From Desulfosporosinus sp. FKB (GTDB lineage Bacteria; Bacillota; Desulfitobacteriia; Desulfitobacteriales; Desulfitobacteriaceae), in assembly GCF_002196705.1 (NCBI RefSeq), contig NZ_NADJ01000033.1, positions 248,001 through 312,000 on the forward strand: 64,000 nucleotides of DNA, read 5' to 3'. Numbering within the stretch: the stretch's first letter is position 1; each line of letters begins with the position of its first letter. Of the stretch, positions 34,765 to 44,113 are shown piece after piece. Below the pieces are notes generated by a model. It had not been told where the DNA came from and did not search any database. It saw only the letters and a list, made by a program, of their open reading frames with translations. A program made the translations under genes and the position numbers.

Positions 34765-37443
34765 ATGAAAGACCAAGGAAAACTGACTGTATTTCTGGGT
34801 GCGGCTGCAGGAGTGGGCAAGACGTATGCCATGTTAGAAGCAGCAAGGGAACGATTAACCGAAGGTGTGGATGTGGTTATTGGTTTCGCTGAAACTCATG
34901 GGCAGGCGGAAACTGAGGCTTTGCTTAAAGGCATTCCTATTATCGCTAAAACCCAAGACTATCTAGGCAACCACTCTGAAGAAGTTGATTTAGACGTCCT
35001 TTTAGCGCATCGACCTCAACTGGTAGTCGTTGATGAATTAGCCCACACAAATATCCCTGGATTGCGTCATAAGAAACGCTATCAGGATGTCGAAGAGTTA
35101 TTGGTTTCAGGAATTGATGTTTATACCACATTGAATATTCAGCATCTAGAGAGTCTTAACGATGTTGTAGCTCAAATAACAGGAGTTACAGTAAAGGAGA
35201 CCGTGCCTGATCGTATTCTGGAAATGGCTTCGCAAATTCAGATGGTGGACATTACACCTGATGAGCTGATACAGAGGCTTAAAGAGGGCAAAGTTTATGT
35301 CCCCGGAGAAGCCGCCGAAGCGATTCAGAAATTCTTTCGTCCTGGAAATATTAATGCTCTGCGGGAAATGTCTTTGCGCTATACCGCCAAGCGGGTGGAT
35401 TGCCAGATGGAATCCTATATGCGGAATCATGGCATTGCAGGTCCCTGGCCATCGGGAGAAAAGGTTATGGTATGTGTAAGCGGCAATCCTTTTTCTGTCA
35501 AGCTGATTCGGACTGCGAAAAGAATGGCAGCACGGCAAAACTCAGAATGGTTGGCTGTCCATGTAGTTCTTCCAGGTGGGCCGCCCCAGAATGAAGCTGA
35601 AAAGGACAGTATTGAACAAAACCTGCGTATAGCTGAAAAATTAGGCGCAGAAATTGTTACTCCCCATGGAGATGACATCGTTGAAGAACTCTTGACATTG
35701 GCTCGTAAGCGTAATGTTTCTCAAGTTATTATCGGGAAACCGGAGCGAACTCGTTTTCAGGAATTATTGCATGGTTCTATTGTTGATAAAGTGATCCGCA
35801 AGAATCATGGTATCAGTGTACACGTTATATCAGGGCGGAAGGAAGTATCAGAACGAGAACTAAAGCTGAAAACAATTGAAACGGATGAAAGTTCTTCTAA
35901 AAGACACATCTCTCCTCGATGGCCTTGGGCAACAGCACCTTATTTGATGTCCATTGTAATGATGACAGCTTTGACAGTTGCAGTAGCACCTATTGAGTCT
36001 TTTCTGGGTCCGGTTAATATTCCTATGCTTTATTTGCTGCCTGTTCTTCTCATCGCTGCCCGCTGGGGTAAGTTACCTGCTGTAATTACAGCTGGGATAG
36101 GTGTTGTTATCTTCGATTATTTTTTTGTACCGCCTTTCTATACCTTTACGGTCTATGATTTTCGTTATGTAATAAGTTTTGTTATTTTAATATTTGCCGG
36201 TTTTGTAACTGGAACTCTTTCCGGTCGTTTAACAGACCAGATCAATTATTCCCGGCAGCGTGAGCAGCAGGCTTCCGCGTTATATTCTCTTAGCCGTGAT
36301 CTAACGGCAGTTGATAAGCTGGAGAGAGTTTTGGATAGTATTGCCCGTAAGATTGGCGAAACGTTAGATGGTCAGGTTGTTATTTTGCTGCCTGATGAAC
36401 GAAATAATTTAGTTATGCGGCAAAGTTCAACAACAGATCACTTTATGACTGAAAGCGAAATGACGGCAGCCAATTGGGTCTATGAGAGAGGACAAAAGGC
36501 AGGAAAAGGAACTGAGACTTTAGGGTCAGCCAAAGGGCTGTATCTCCCTTTAGTTACAGAGCAAGGCACCCAAGGAGTATTGGGGATTTGCTTTTTTCAG
36601 GAAAAAGAAATCGTCAATCCTCAACAAATCCGTTTTTTAGATGCCTTTGCCGGTTTGGCTGCCCTGGCAATCAATCGCATAAAATTAGCTGACGAGGCAA
36701 GACAAGCTCATGCTTTAGCTGAATCGGAACGCCTGCGTACGGCTTTATTCAATTCTTTATCTCATGACTTAAGAACACCGCTATCCTCAATTATCGGGGC
36801 AGCCACAGGACTCTTGGAGGACCATGATTCTGTCTATTCGCCGGATGCAAGAAATGATTTATTACAGACGATTTTGCAAGGTGCTGAAAGAATGAATCGC
36901 TTTGTCAATAATCTCTTGGATATGGCCCGACTGGAAAGCGGAATGCTCAAACTGCATAAAGATTGGTGCGATATTCAGGATATTATTGGCGTGGCTATTA
37001 ACCGTTTAGATATCGTTCTGGCCAAACGATTTCTTGATATAAAGATTCCGGCGGGGCTGCCTTTAGTCCAAGCGGATTATGCATTGATAGAGCAAGTCTT
37101 AGTTAACTTGCTGGACAATGCAGTTAAGTATTCGGATCCGGCAAGTAAAATCCTCATTTATGTCAAGCAAGTTGGAAAAACCTTAGAAATTGCTGTAGCC
37201 AATCGGGGAAATCCTATTCCTGAAACCGATTTGAGTAAGGTATTTGACAAGTTCTATCGACTGAGCTCTCCGCTTCAAGTCAGTGGCTCAGGTTTGGGTT
37301 TGTCGATTTGCAAAGGGATTATTGAAGCTCATAACGGGGATATCTGGGCGGAAAATAATGAACTCGGCGGCGTAACCATTATCTTTAATTTACCCTTAGA
37401 TTATGATCTCTCCGATCAAGTTCAAGTCGAAGGAGGAGATTAA
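34765..37443 (+). CDS. kdpD: sensor histidine kinase KdpD
   Basis: 892 residues from ATG 34765, the usual KdpD length. Order: KdpD N-terminal domain with P-loop GAAAGVGKT (12-20) and VVVDELAHTN; universal-stress-like domain (about 230-365); four membrane helices (about 385-490); GAF-like domain; HisKA with His667 in NSLSHDLRTPL; HATPase with NLLDNAVKYS and GSGLGLSICKGI. It senses potassium limitation or osmotic change and phosphorylates KdpE. The stop overlaps kdpE. The usual target kdpFABC is absent here; a KimA-like potassium permease gene follows instead. Confidence 0.95.
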   Translation: MKDQGKLTVFLGAAAGVGKTYAMLEAARERLTEGVDVVIGFAETHGQAETEALLKGIPIIAKTQDYLGNHSEEVDLDVLLAHRPQLVVVDELAHTNIPGLRHKKRYQDVEELLVSGIDVYTTLNIQHLESLNDVVAQITGVTVKETVPDRILEMASQIQMVDITPDELIQRLKEGKVYVPGEAAEAIQKFFRPGNINALREMSLRYTAKRVDCQMESYMRNHGIAGPWPSGEKVMVCVSGNPFSVKLIRTAKRMAARQNSEWLAVHVVLPGGPPQNEAEKDSIEQNLRIAEKLGAEIVTPHGDDIVEELLTLARKRNVSQVIIGKPERTRFQELLHGSIVDKVIRKNHGISVHVISGRKEVSERELKLKTIETDESSSKRHISPRWPWATAPYLMSIVMMTALTVAVAPIESFLGPVNIPMLYLLPVLLIAARWGKLPAVITAGIGVVIFDYFFVPPFYTFTVYDFRYVISFVILIFAGFVTGTLSGRLTDQINYSRQREQQASALYSLSRDLTAVDKLERVLDSIARKIGETLDGQVVILLPDERNNLVMRQSSTTDHFMTESEMTAANWVYERGQKAGKGTETLGSAKGLYLPLVTEQGTQGVLGICFFQEKEIVNPQQIRFLDAFAGLAALAINRIKLADEARQAHALAESERLRTALFNSLSHDLRTPLSSIIGAATGLLEDHDSVYSPDARNDLLQTILQGAERMNRFVNNLLDMARLESGMLKLHKDWCDIQDIIGVAINRLDIVLAKRFLDIKIPAGLPLVQADYALIEQVLVNLLDNAVKYSDPASKILIYVKQVGKTLEIAVANRGNPIPETDLSKVFDKFYRLSSPLQVSGSGLGLSICKGIIEAHNGDIWAENNELGGVTIIFNLPLDYDLSDQVQVEGGD

Positions 37444-38128
37444 CATAGATACGAAAGGACATCGAATCTTAATCATTGATGATGAAACACAGATTCGCAG
37501 GTTTCTGAGGGTCAGTTTAACCAGCCATGGGTATGAGGTGAGAGAAGCAGGAACGGGCCAAGCCGGTTTAGACGAAGTTGCCTTAAACAGTACAGATCTT
37601 GTGATTTTGGATTTAGGGCTGCCAGATATAAACGGAATGGACGTTCTCAATAAAATAAGGGAGTGGTCAAAGGTTCCAATCATCATTTTATCCGTTAAAG
37701 AACAGGAGGCGGATAAGATTACTGCCCTGGATAATGGAGCAGATGATTATGTGACAAAGCCTTTTAGTATGGGTGAATTGCTGGCCCGAATGCGGGCAGC
37801 CTTACGTCATTCGGAAAGAGTTGAAGAAGAACCGATCTTAAAATTCAATGACTTAGTGCTCGATTTATCTCATCGCCAGGTTAGAGTATCTGAGAGCGAA
37901 ATTAAACTGACTCCGACGGAATATGAGCTTATGAAAAATCTGGGATTAAATGCAGGTAAAGTTTTGACCCATAAATTTCTCCTGCGAACTGTCTGGGGGC
38001 CGGCGTACGAAAATGATACTCAGTATTTAAGGGTGTTTATGGGGCAAATTCGCCGCAAAATTGAAATTGACCCCTCACGCCCCCGCCATATTATCACCGA
38101 ACCTGGGGTAGGTTACCGATTATTATAA
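37403..38128 (+). CDS. kdpE: response regulator KdpE (OmpR family)
   Basis: About 241 residues from ATG 37403. Receiver domain with LIIDDE, phospho-acceptor Asp70 in VILDLGLPD and Lys in VTKPFS; winged-helix DNA-binding domain ending RHIITEPGVGYRLL. The strong ribosome site GGAGGAG (about 37431-37437) lies downstream of this ATG and precedes an in-frame ATA at 37445, so the true start may be a rare ATA or ATT and the protein about 14 residues shorter. Partner of KdpD; a likely target is the downstream permease gene. Confidence 0.92.
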   Translation: MISPIKFKSKEEINIDTKGHRILIIDDETQIRRFLRVSLTSHGYEVREAGTGQAGLDEVALNSTDLVILDLGLPDINGMDVLNKIREWSKVPIIILSVKEQEADKITALDNGADDYVTKPFSMGELLARMRAALRHSERVEEEPILKFNDLVLDLSHRQVRVSESEIKLTPTEYELMKNLGLNAGKVLTHKFLLRTVWGPAYENDTQYLRVFMGQIRRKIEIDPSRPRHIITEPGVGYRLL

Positions 38129-38209
38129 CTAGTTATTTTTCTAGCAGCTGCATGGGTAAAAAAGAAAAAAGAGAGACACTATATAAGGAAAAGATCGGAG
38201 GAGAATAGT

Positions 38210-40123
38210 ATGGCTTCTGCCAGTAAAAAGTTATTTTGGTTAAAGCTAAGAACATTAATATTCGGACATCCTCTTGAAACACAGAGTGCGGAAAGTCATA
38301 AAATTGGAGTTTTCGGCGGGATTCCGGTCTTCGGATCTGATGTCATTTCTTCTCAGGGCTATGCTCCGGATGCAATATTATACGTGCTAATCTTAGCTGG
38401 AACTGCCGGTTATGCAGCGTCCATGAAGGTCACAGGTGCCATTGTATTGCTTCTTGCAAGCATTTTAATGCTCTACCGGCGTACTATTCAAAAATATGCT
38501 CAAGGAGGAGGCTCCTATACTGTTGCCAATGCCTATTTGGGGGAAAAAGCAGGTTTGCTGGCCGGTGCGAGTCTGAGCATTGATTATATTCTTACAGTTG
38601 CAGTTAGCGTTAGTTCGGCCGTTGAGAATTTGACCGGAATCTTCCGTTGGTTGGAACCGACCCCCCATAAAGTTTTAGCCGATTGTATTATTATCATTTT
38701 TATGACCGTGGTCAACTTACGGGGCCTCAAAGAATCAGCGAAACTTTTTGCTATACCCGTATATATGTATATCATCAGCATTTTTAGCCTAGTTGGGTTT
38801 GGTTTAATAAAGTATTTAATTTATGGAATTACCCCCATACCCTATTCTCATGCTATCATTGCGGCAAATACTCAGAGTCTGACCTTATTTCTCTTTCTTA
38901 AAGCCATGGCAGCCGGTACAACGGCTTTAACGGGGACAGAGGCAGTAAGTAATGGTGTAACCGCTTTCAAAGCTCCTGCCCAGAAACGAGCCATTCATAC
39001 CTTATTTATCCTTGGTTCTATTGTCGCAGTCGGCCTTATAGGCTTGGTATTTCTGGCGAGTAAATATCATTTAGTCCCCAGTGATGACAATACAATCATT
39101 AATCAACTCGGACTGTTAATTTTCGGCAGAACAATTATGTATTATATTTTAATGGCAGGTATTGGAATTATTTTGGTCATCGCAGCAAATACGCCTTTCG
39201 TGGGTTTGCCAATTCTCTTAAGTCTCATGGCTCGTGACGGGTATGCTCCTCGTTATTTCAAAAACTTAGGCGATCGCTTGGTTTATAGTGCAGGAATCTG
39301 GACCTTGAGTATTATTGGAATCATTTTAATCGTTATCTTTGATGGTGATACCCACAGCATGCTGCCCTTATATGCAATTGGTGTTTTTATCAGCTTTTCT
39401 CTGACAGGTTTTGGCTTAGCTAAACATTGTATTGAGACTAGACCAAAGGGTTACTACAAAGATTTAATAATCTTTTTATTTGGCGGACTAATATCATTTT
39501 TGGTCTTTATTATCTTTTTGATTACTAAATTTATGGAAGGTGCATGGTTAGTTGCCATAATCATTCCTTTACTCATGTTCTTCTTCCATGTTGTCTCGAA
39601 AGTTTACAAACGTGAAATCACCCTTATTAAACCGACTAAAGAAGACATCGAAGCATTTAATAAGGAGATTGCCAGAATTGCCAATCGTCGTTCTAATGTT
39701 GAGCTTTCTGAATATCGGAGCAAGATCGTTATTCCTGTATTTGATTTGAACAGAATTGTTCTTAAGGCTCTTCAATACGGCTATGAGCTAACGCCCTTAA
39801 TATCGGCCGTACACATAGCTTCGGATAAGGAAAGGACTGAGAAACTCCAAAGACATTGGAAACAAAACAATATCCAAATCGATTTGGATATTGTAGATTC
39901 TCCATATAGAGCTACGGTTCATGATTTGTTAGGTTACTTGGACACTCTCGAAAAAGACCCTAACTTTACAACAGTAACATTGGTCATTCCGGAATTTGTC
40001 CCGCCTAAGATATGGCAGAATTTCTTGCACAATCAGACGGGACAACTGATGAAGCTATTGCTTTTATTGCACAAGAATATTTTAGTAACAAGTGTTCCTT
40101 ATCATACACCTGAGGAAGAATAA
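38210..40123 (+). CDS. KimA-like APC-superfamily potassium transporter
   Basis: 637 residues, about 12 membrane helices, then a soluble C-terminal domain (about 490-637). The N-terminus TLIFGHPLETQSAESHKIG and PVFGSDVISSQGYAPDAILYVL corresponds to the KimA pattern (GKPLKSxxxxxxKLxxxxALxxLSSDALSSVAYGPE), and GGSYTVANAYLGEKAGLLAGASLSIDYILTVAVSVSS is typical of this branch. KimA is a proton-coupled high-affinity potassium importer controlled by c-di-AMP. ATG 38210 follows GGAGGAG, 81 bases after kdpE. A general amino-acid substrate cannot be excluded, but the kdpDE linkage supports potassium. Confidence 0.82.
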   Translation: MASASKKLFWLKLRTLIFGHPLETQSAESHKIGVFGGIPVFGSDVISSQGYAPDAILYVLILAGTAGYAASMKVTGAIVLLLASILMLYRRTIQKYAQGGGSYTVANAYLGEKAGLLAGASLSIDYILTVAVSVSSAVENLTGIFRWLEPTPHKVLADCIIIIFMTVVNLRGLKESAKLFAIPVYMYIISIFSLVGFGLIKYLIYGITPIPYSHAIIAANTQSLTLFLFLKAMAAGTTALTGTEAVSNGVTAFKAPAQKRAIHTLFILGSIVAVGLIGLVFLASKYHLVPSDDNTIINQLGLLIFGRTIMYYILMAGIGIILVIAANTPFVGLPILLSLMARDGYAPRYFKNLGDRLVYSAGIWTLSIIGIILIVIFDGDTHSMLPLYAIGVFISFSLTGFGLAKHCIETRPKGYYKDLIIFLFGGLISFLVFIIFLITKFMEGAWLVAIIIPLLMFFFHVVSKVYKREITLIKPTKEDIEAFNKEIARIANRRSNVELSEYRSKIVIPVFDLNRIVLKALQYGYELTPLISAVHIASDKERTEKLQRHWKQNNIQIDLDIVDSPYRATVHDLLGYLDTLEKDPNFTTVTLVIPEFVPPKIWQNFLHNQTGQLMKLLLLLHKNILVTSVPYHTPEEE

Positions 40124-40156
40124 GTGGAAAGACATTATTTTAAGAGTTATTTACCT

Positions 40157-40185
40157 GGGGCTGTCTTTGGGACAGTCCCTTTTTG
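40157..40185 (+). terminator. terminator after the KimA-like gene
   Basis: GGGGCTGTC / GACAGTCCC with a G-T pair and TTTTT. Confidence 0.7.
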
Positions 40186-40386
40186 GGGCGTAGGTATGAA
40201 AATAGCAATAATCTAGCACAGTAAATCGGGAAATGCATGAGAATTAATGAGATGGAGCGGAGTATAGAAGCCGGCTGGGTGATTGACACCTTTGCTGGCT
40301 TTTCTTTTGAAAAATACATTATAAATTTATGGGAATAATAAATATTGCTTTCCGGTTTGTTCAAATCTAAAATAGGGGAGAAAATT

Positions 40387-41850
40387 ATGGAGAATAAAAA
40401 TAAAGGTATGTCTGCGGGGCATCTGACCATGATGGCTTTAGGAAGCGTTATCGGGGGTTCGTTTTTCTTGGGAACATCGGTTGCAATGAATGCCGCAGGG
40501 CCTTCTATTTTAATATCCTTTATTTTCGCCGGAATACTAGTTTATTTTATCCTCTTTGCTTTGTCGGAAATGACGGTGGCTAATCCTTACGGTGGCTCCT
40601 TTAGTACCTTTGCAGCAGAAGAGCTGGGTGAGGGGACAGGCTTTGTTGTGGGGTGGGTATACTGGACCGGTACAATTTTCTCCATGTCCAGTGAGGCTAC
40701 GGCTATCCCAATTCTTCTGCGGCAATGGATTCCTAATCTGCCCATAGGTCTAATAGGGACCTTTCTAATCGTAGGCGTTACACTCTTAAATCTCCTTGGT
40801 TCACATTGGCTAAGTAGGCTTGAAAGTGGTCTCTCTTCAATAAAATTAATGGCTATTGTGTTTTTCATTATCTTAGGGGTTGTTCTTATTTTTGGCATTA
40901 TCCCAGGAACACGACCCATTGGAGCTGGAGAATTAGTTCATGAGCCATTAATGCCCGGGGGATTGAAAGGAATCGCCGGAAGTATGCTAATTGTTATTTT
41001 TGCTTATGCCGGTTTTGAGATTATAGGTTTAGCTGCCTCAGAAGCCAAGAATCCACAAAAAACGATCCCGAAAGCGATTGCTTATACTGTCTTATCCCTT
41101 GTTGGGTTATATATTCTCTATGCGGCTGTTCTCTTGCCCTTGGTTCCTACAGCCGTACTTAGTGATAATATGAGTCCAATGGTTATGTCTCTTAATCGGA
41201 GAGGAATACTGTGGGCTGGTACCGTCCTTAATGGGGTGCTGATTTCAGCGAGCCTTTCTGCTATGTTAGCTGCAGTTTTTGGCTTAGGCCGCATGATCAG
41301 GTCTTTAGGCGATGAAGGACATGCTCCTAAGTGGCTGAAGGATAAGACTGAAGTTCCTTATCGCGGAATCTTATTTTCCGGTATGGCTATGCTCTTAGGA
41401 TTAGGTTTTGGCCACTTGTTTCCGAGTGTTTACCTTGTCTTAATCACTTCCGGCGGCTTTGCTCTTCTATTTACTTATGCAGTTATAATGGCTTGCCACA
41501 TTCGTTTTCGGACAAAGAAAGGATGCCCTCCCCATGGAAAATGCCAGATGCCTGGCTTTCCCTATACCTCCTGGTTTGCTTTAATCAGCATGATTTTGGT
41601 CTTTATTAGTATGCCGTTTATTCCGGGACAGAGCTCCGGATTAGTAACAGGTATTGTTATGGTCATACTCTATTCCCTCATTTATTTGGGGATGAGAATA
41701 TTTAGACCTCAAATATCGGCAAAAAGCATCTTAAAAACACGAGACTTGGTGATAGATCACTACCATAGAAATTTGTCCACTGAATTCTCTGAGGAATTGG
41801 CAGCTAAAATACATAGTAAAACCAAGTGTAACCAAGGAAAAGAGAGGTAG
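40387..41850 (+). CDS. APC family amino-acid permease
   Basis: 487 residues from ATG 40387 after AGGGGAG; about 12 membrane helices. Signature near the start: HLTMMALGSVIGGSFFLGTSVAMNAAGPS, then AYAGFEIIGLAASEAKNPQKTIPKAI, as in the AAT/GABA permease branch. The C-terminal helices are followed by a cytoplasmic tail (KTRDLVIDHYHRNLSTEFSE). The substrate is not determinable. A terminator overlaps its stop codon. Confidence 0.9.
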   Translation: MENKNKGMSAGHLTMMALGSVIGGSFFLGTSVAMNAAGPSILISFIFAGILVYFILFALSEMTVANPYGGSFSTFAAEELGEGTGFVVGWVYWTGTIFSMSSEATAIPILLRQWIPNLPIGLIGTFLIVGVTLLNLLGSHWLSRLESGLSSIKLMAIVFFIILGVVLIFGIIPGTRPIGAGELVHEPLMPGGLKGIAGSMLIVIFAYAGFEIIGLAASEAKNPQKTIPKAIAYTVLSLVGLYILYAAVLLPLVPTAVLSDNMSPMVMSLNRRGILWAGTVLNGVLISASLSAMLAAVFGLGRMIRSLGDEGHAPKWLKDKTEVPYRGILFSGMAMLLGLGFGHLFPSVYLVLITSGGFALLFTYAVIMACHIRFRTKKGCPPHGKCQMPGFPYTSWFALISMILVFISMPFIPGQSSGLVTGIVMVILYSLIYLGMRIFRPQISAKSILKTRDLVIDHYHRNLSTEFSEELAAKIHSKTKCNQGKER

Positions 41851-41872
41851 ATTATATTCTCCTCTCTTTTCC
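41836..41872. terminator. bidirectional terminator
   Basis: GGAAAAGAGAGG / CCTCTCTTTTCC, overlapping the permease stop codon. Confidence 0.8.
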
Positions 41873-41888
41873 TTATATCCCGGTAATC

Positions 41889-42374
41889 TTAGAAGCAATG
41901 AACTCCCAGGGCACTCCATGTTTTGCTGCCAACAATTCCATCTTGAACTAATCCCATGCTTGATTGAAACGAGAGTACTGCTGTTTTAGTTATTGGCCCA
42001 AAAACCCCATCAATCATTCCTGTGTAAAATCCTCTTTGTTTTAATATCCCTTGAAGATTAATGACAGCCGGTCCAGTTGTCCATTCATAAAGAGTTGGAC
42101 AGTGATCGCTTGGCGATGAACCACAGTGCACCCCGAGAGCGCTCCATGTATTCTTTCCCACAATTCCATCCTGAACTAAGTTATTTTTCGCTTGAAACGA
42201 TAACACTGCTGTTTTAGTCATGGGCCCAAAAATCCCATCAATTTTTCCGGGGGAATTTCCACTAGCTCGTAGAAGTTCCTGTAATTTCATAACTTCGTGA
42301 CCAGTCGAGCCTTCCCTCAAGACGGAGCATATAGGATAATCGTGAGAATGATCATGACCATGGTGGCGATTCAA
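41889..42374 (-). CDS. peptidoglycan-binding protein with two PG_binding_1 domains
   Basis: 161 residues from TTG 42374, after AAGGAGG; the longer ATG at 42398 includes that ribosome site in its coding part. A His-rich N-terminus (NRHHGHDHSHD) is followed by two copies of a domain of about 65 residues, each with GxVxxLQxxL, KIDGIFGPMTKTAVLSFQ or MIDGVFGPITKTAVLSFQ and ending VQDGIVGxxTWSALGVHC. No signal peptide is visible, so it may be a spore component. Conserved Cys occur at both domain ends. Confidence 0.88.
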   Translation of the reverse strand: MNRHHGHDHSHDYPICSVLREGSTGHEVMKLQELLRASGNSPGKIDGIFGPMTKTAVLSFQAKNNLVQDGIVGKNTWSALGVHCGSSPSDHCPTLYEWTTGPAVINLQGILKQRGFYTGMIDGVFGPITKTAVLSFQSSMGLVQDGIVGSKTWSALGVHCF

Positions 42375-42541
42375 AATTCCATCCCTCCTTTTTTGCATTG
42401 TATGTTAACTTAACCATCTATGTTAAGGAGGACAATGTAATTTATAGTGTTTTTTATCTTAAGGTTATTATCCTTTTGTTCAGGTCAGAGGTGCCAAAAA
42501 TAAGCGTTTTTCAGCTTCCTGAAAGATAATAAAAAGTAATA

Positions 42542-42570
42542 TTTACATGCATGATATACCATGTTATAAT
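42542..42570 (+). promoter_or_regulatory. strong sigma-A promoter candidate without a gene
   Basis: TTTACA at 42542-42547, 17-base spacer, TATAAT at 42565-42570. The transcript would begin near 42577 and meet a hairpin with a T-run by 42634. No ORF lies in between. Confidence 0.65.
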
Positions 42571-42576
42571 GCTACT

Positions 42577-42634
42577 GTAATTTTTACCAATTGAGAACAA
42601 AGGCGTTCCCAAAGGAGCGTTTTTCTATTTTTAA
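42577..42634 (+). ncRNA. candidate short RNA downstream of 42542 promoter
   Basis: About 58 bases from the predicted start, ending in CGTTCC / GGAGCG (one G-T pair) and TTTTTCTATTTTT. No coding potential. Confidence 0.45.
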
Positions 42635-42689
42635 GAATTTCCGAAAGAAAATGACCCCAATTTTATAATGTAAGATTTGTCCTATAGAC

Positions 42690-42885
42690 AAAAAAACAAA
42701 AAAGGCTATGGGACATTGCGCAATAAGATCTCCGGACGCGGAGATCTTATATTTTATTTTGCCATAGGAGACAAAAGGACACCCAGTGGGTAAGATGAGT
42801 TCAGTATGCCTTAATACTAATGAGAGAAGCCTAGGAATGATGCCTAGGCAGTGAAACTAGAAATGGTATTGGTCCTTTGGAGGAC
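42690..42885 (+). ncRNA. multi-hairpin structured locus, unassigned
   Basis: In order: CTATGG pairing with CCATAG across a nested perfect 12-base stem ATAAGATCTCCG / CGGAGATCTTAT (42723-42750); CCTAGG / CCTAGG near 42830-42850; GTCCT-ttgg-AGGAC near 42873-42885. No known RNA family was recognised. It overlaps the 3' end of the 38-residue peptide gene on the other strand. Confidence 0.35.
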
Positions 42886-42973
42886 GTGTTATGAGCAATC
42901 TTCGGAGCCCTCTTAATTCCTGGATAATTATTGACAATAAAAAAATTATAATGAGTAAAGCCGTAATAATCAT
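42857..42973 (-). CDS. 38-residue hydrophobic membrane peptide
   Basis: Short ORF on the minus strand, ATG at 42973, AAAGGAG eight bases upstream. It reads MIITALLIIIFLLSIIIQEL followed by a basic RGLRRLLITRPPKDQYHF tail: one strong membrane helix and a cationic end, like the toxins of type I systems in Firmicutes. An antisense ORF on the plus strand (42891-43013) also has GGAGG and cannot be excluded. Function is inferred. Confidence 0.5.
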   Translation of the reverse strand: MIITALLIIIFLLSIIIQELRGLRRLLITRPPKDQYHF

Positions 42974-43141
42974 CTCGTCCGCTCCTTTGCTACGGATGTT
43001 CATAATCAAATAATGCTTGATATAGATTATTCAGCATGTCCAAGGAAAGTTCCTTATCAGAATACTTGTCATATTGCGATGTAAAGATAATCTTATAAAA
43101 AAATAGAGCAGCCAAAACTGCTCAGTAAATGATGAAATCCC

Positions 43142-43288
43142 TTAATTATGACTTGGATCTGTATTCTCATTTGTGGGAATATCCGTCTTTTGGGCTATTA
43201 TTTTTGTTTTTGGACTAACAATTCCGGGTTTGGGAGAATTTTTTTCTGGTAAGAAATTTGTATTGTTACTTTTACCTAAGGTTGCCAT
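43142..43288 (-). CDS. 48-residue hydrophilic protein, unknown
   Basis: ATG 43288 follows AAAGGAG; the longer reading frame upstream has no site. It is Lys/Asn/Thr/Pro-rich (TLGKSNNTNFLPEKNSPKP, IVSPKTKIIAQKTDIPTNEN). No family recognised. It lies about 95 bases downstream of the 89-residue gene's stop on the same strand. Confidence 0.5.
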   Translation of the reverse strand: MATLGKSNNTNFLPEKNSPKPGIVSPKTKIIAQKTDIPTNENTDPSHN

Positions 43289-43382
43289 GTCTTTATCTCC
43301 TTTACATAAACTTATTTTAGTTTTTGCAAAAGAGTTTATTCTACAACAGCAATTTATTCCAGTTATGACGAAATCAGGGCCA

Positions 43383-43652
43383 TTAGTCGGCAATTACATA
43401 CCGTCTCCAGGGAATTCTTTGAGGATCTATTTGAGAGATATAATCTACAATATCTTTTTGCCCGTAATAAGTAGATTTTCCCTGCCAATCACGGCCTAAT
43501 AGGATGATAGGCATACCGGGGAAGAGATGGCGATATGCATTTATAGCTTCTTCGTTTTGGCTAATATTCTGCACAACATCATGATCGACCAAAACTATAG
43601 CATATTTAACACCCTGATCATTTACAACAGAACCTGTAATTTGATAACTCAT
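43383..43652 (-). CDS. hypothetical 89-residue protein
   Basis: ATG 43652 after AAAGGAGAG. A soluble alpha/beta protein: YQITGSVVNDQGVKYAIVLVDHDVVQN, PGMPIILLGRDWQGKSTYYGQKDIVDYISQIDP. The pattern is like small restriction-endonuclease-unrelated proteins of Desulfosporosinus-type genomes; I do not recognise a named family. It may be transcribed with the 48-residue gene. Confidence 0.65.
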   Translation of the reverse strand: MSYQITGSVVNDQGVKYAIVLVDHDVVQNISQNEEAINAYRHLFPGMPIILLGRDWQGKSTYYGQKDIVDYISQIDPQRIPWRRYVIAD

Positions 43653-43980
43653 AATTTCTCTCCTTTAATAAATGATAATGTCTATTTCTTTTTGATCATC
43701 TAACTAAATTCGACATAAAAAGAGAAACACCTGTTTATGTGACATTTAAACATCATTGTAACTTAGATCAAGTTTGTAATTATGTAAATCAGGTCCTAGT
43801 ATACCCCATTTAATTAATTCCATTAAAACAAATGTAGAGGGAGAATAAAAAGGATCTTAACCTGAGAATAGGGGAATTAAGTACTGGCAGAAGGGCGGTT
43901 ATTAACTATCACTTATTCTCATAATCAAGTTAACAATAATGAATTTGCCTTTTATAGAATAAAGACTTAGAATTAGTATA

Positions 43981-44081
43981 ACAAAAGATTACTTCGCTTT
44001 AGTAGCGATTGACATAGAGCGTAGTCTAACCCTTAACCACCTTTCATTACTATACCCCTCCCTGAGAGGGGATTTTTTTTT
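43981..44081 (+). ncRNA. candidate small RNA unit B
   Basis: Contains a CGCT-ttagt-AGCG hairpin followed by GATTGACATAGAG, then C-rich sequence and hairpin CCCCTC / GAGGGG with nine T (44054-44081). Same order as in unit A. Confidence 0.4.
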
Positions 44082-44113
44082 GTGATATTTCCTCAAAGGG
44101 TTACTTTTTATAA

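Noticed and set aside
42690-42885. Known riboswitch, 6S RNA or SRP RNA
   Set aside because: I compared the conserved cores I know (c-di-GMP, SAM, TPP, FMN, cobalamin, lysine, ykkC, ydaO and others) and none fitted; reported only as an unassigned structured locus.
43173-43499. 108-codon plus-strand ORF
   Set aside because: Antisense to two minus-strand genes with better ribosome sites; no site of its own.
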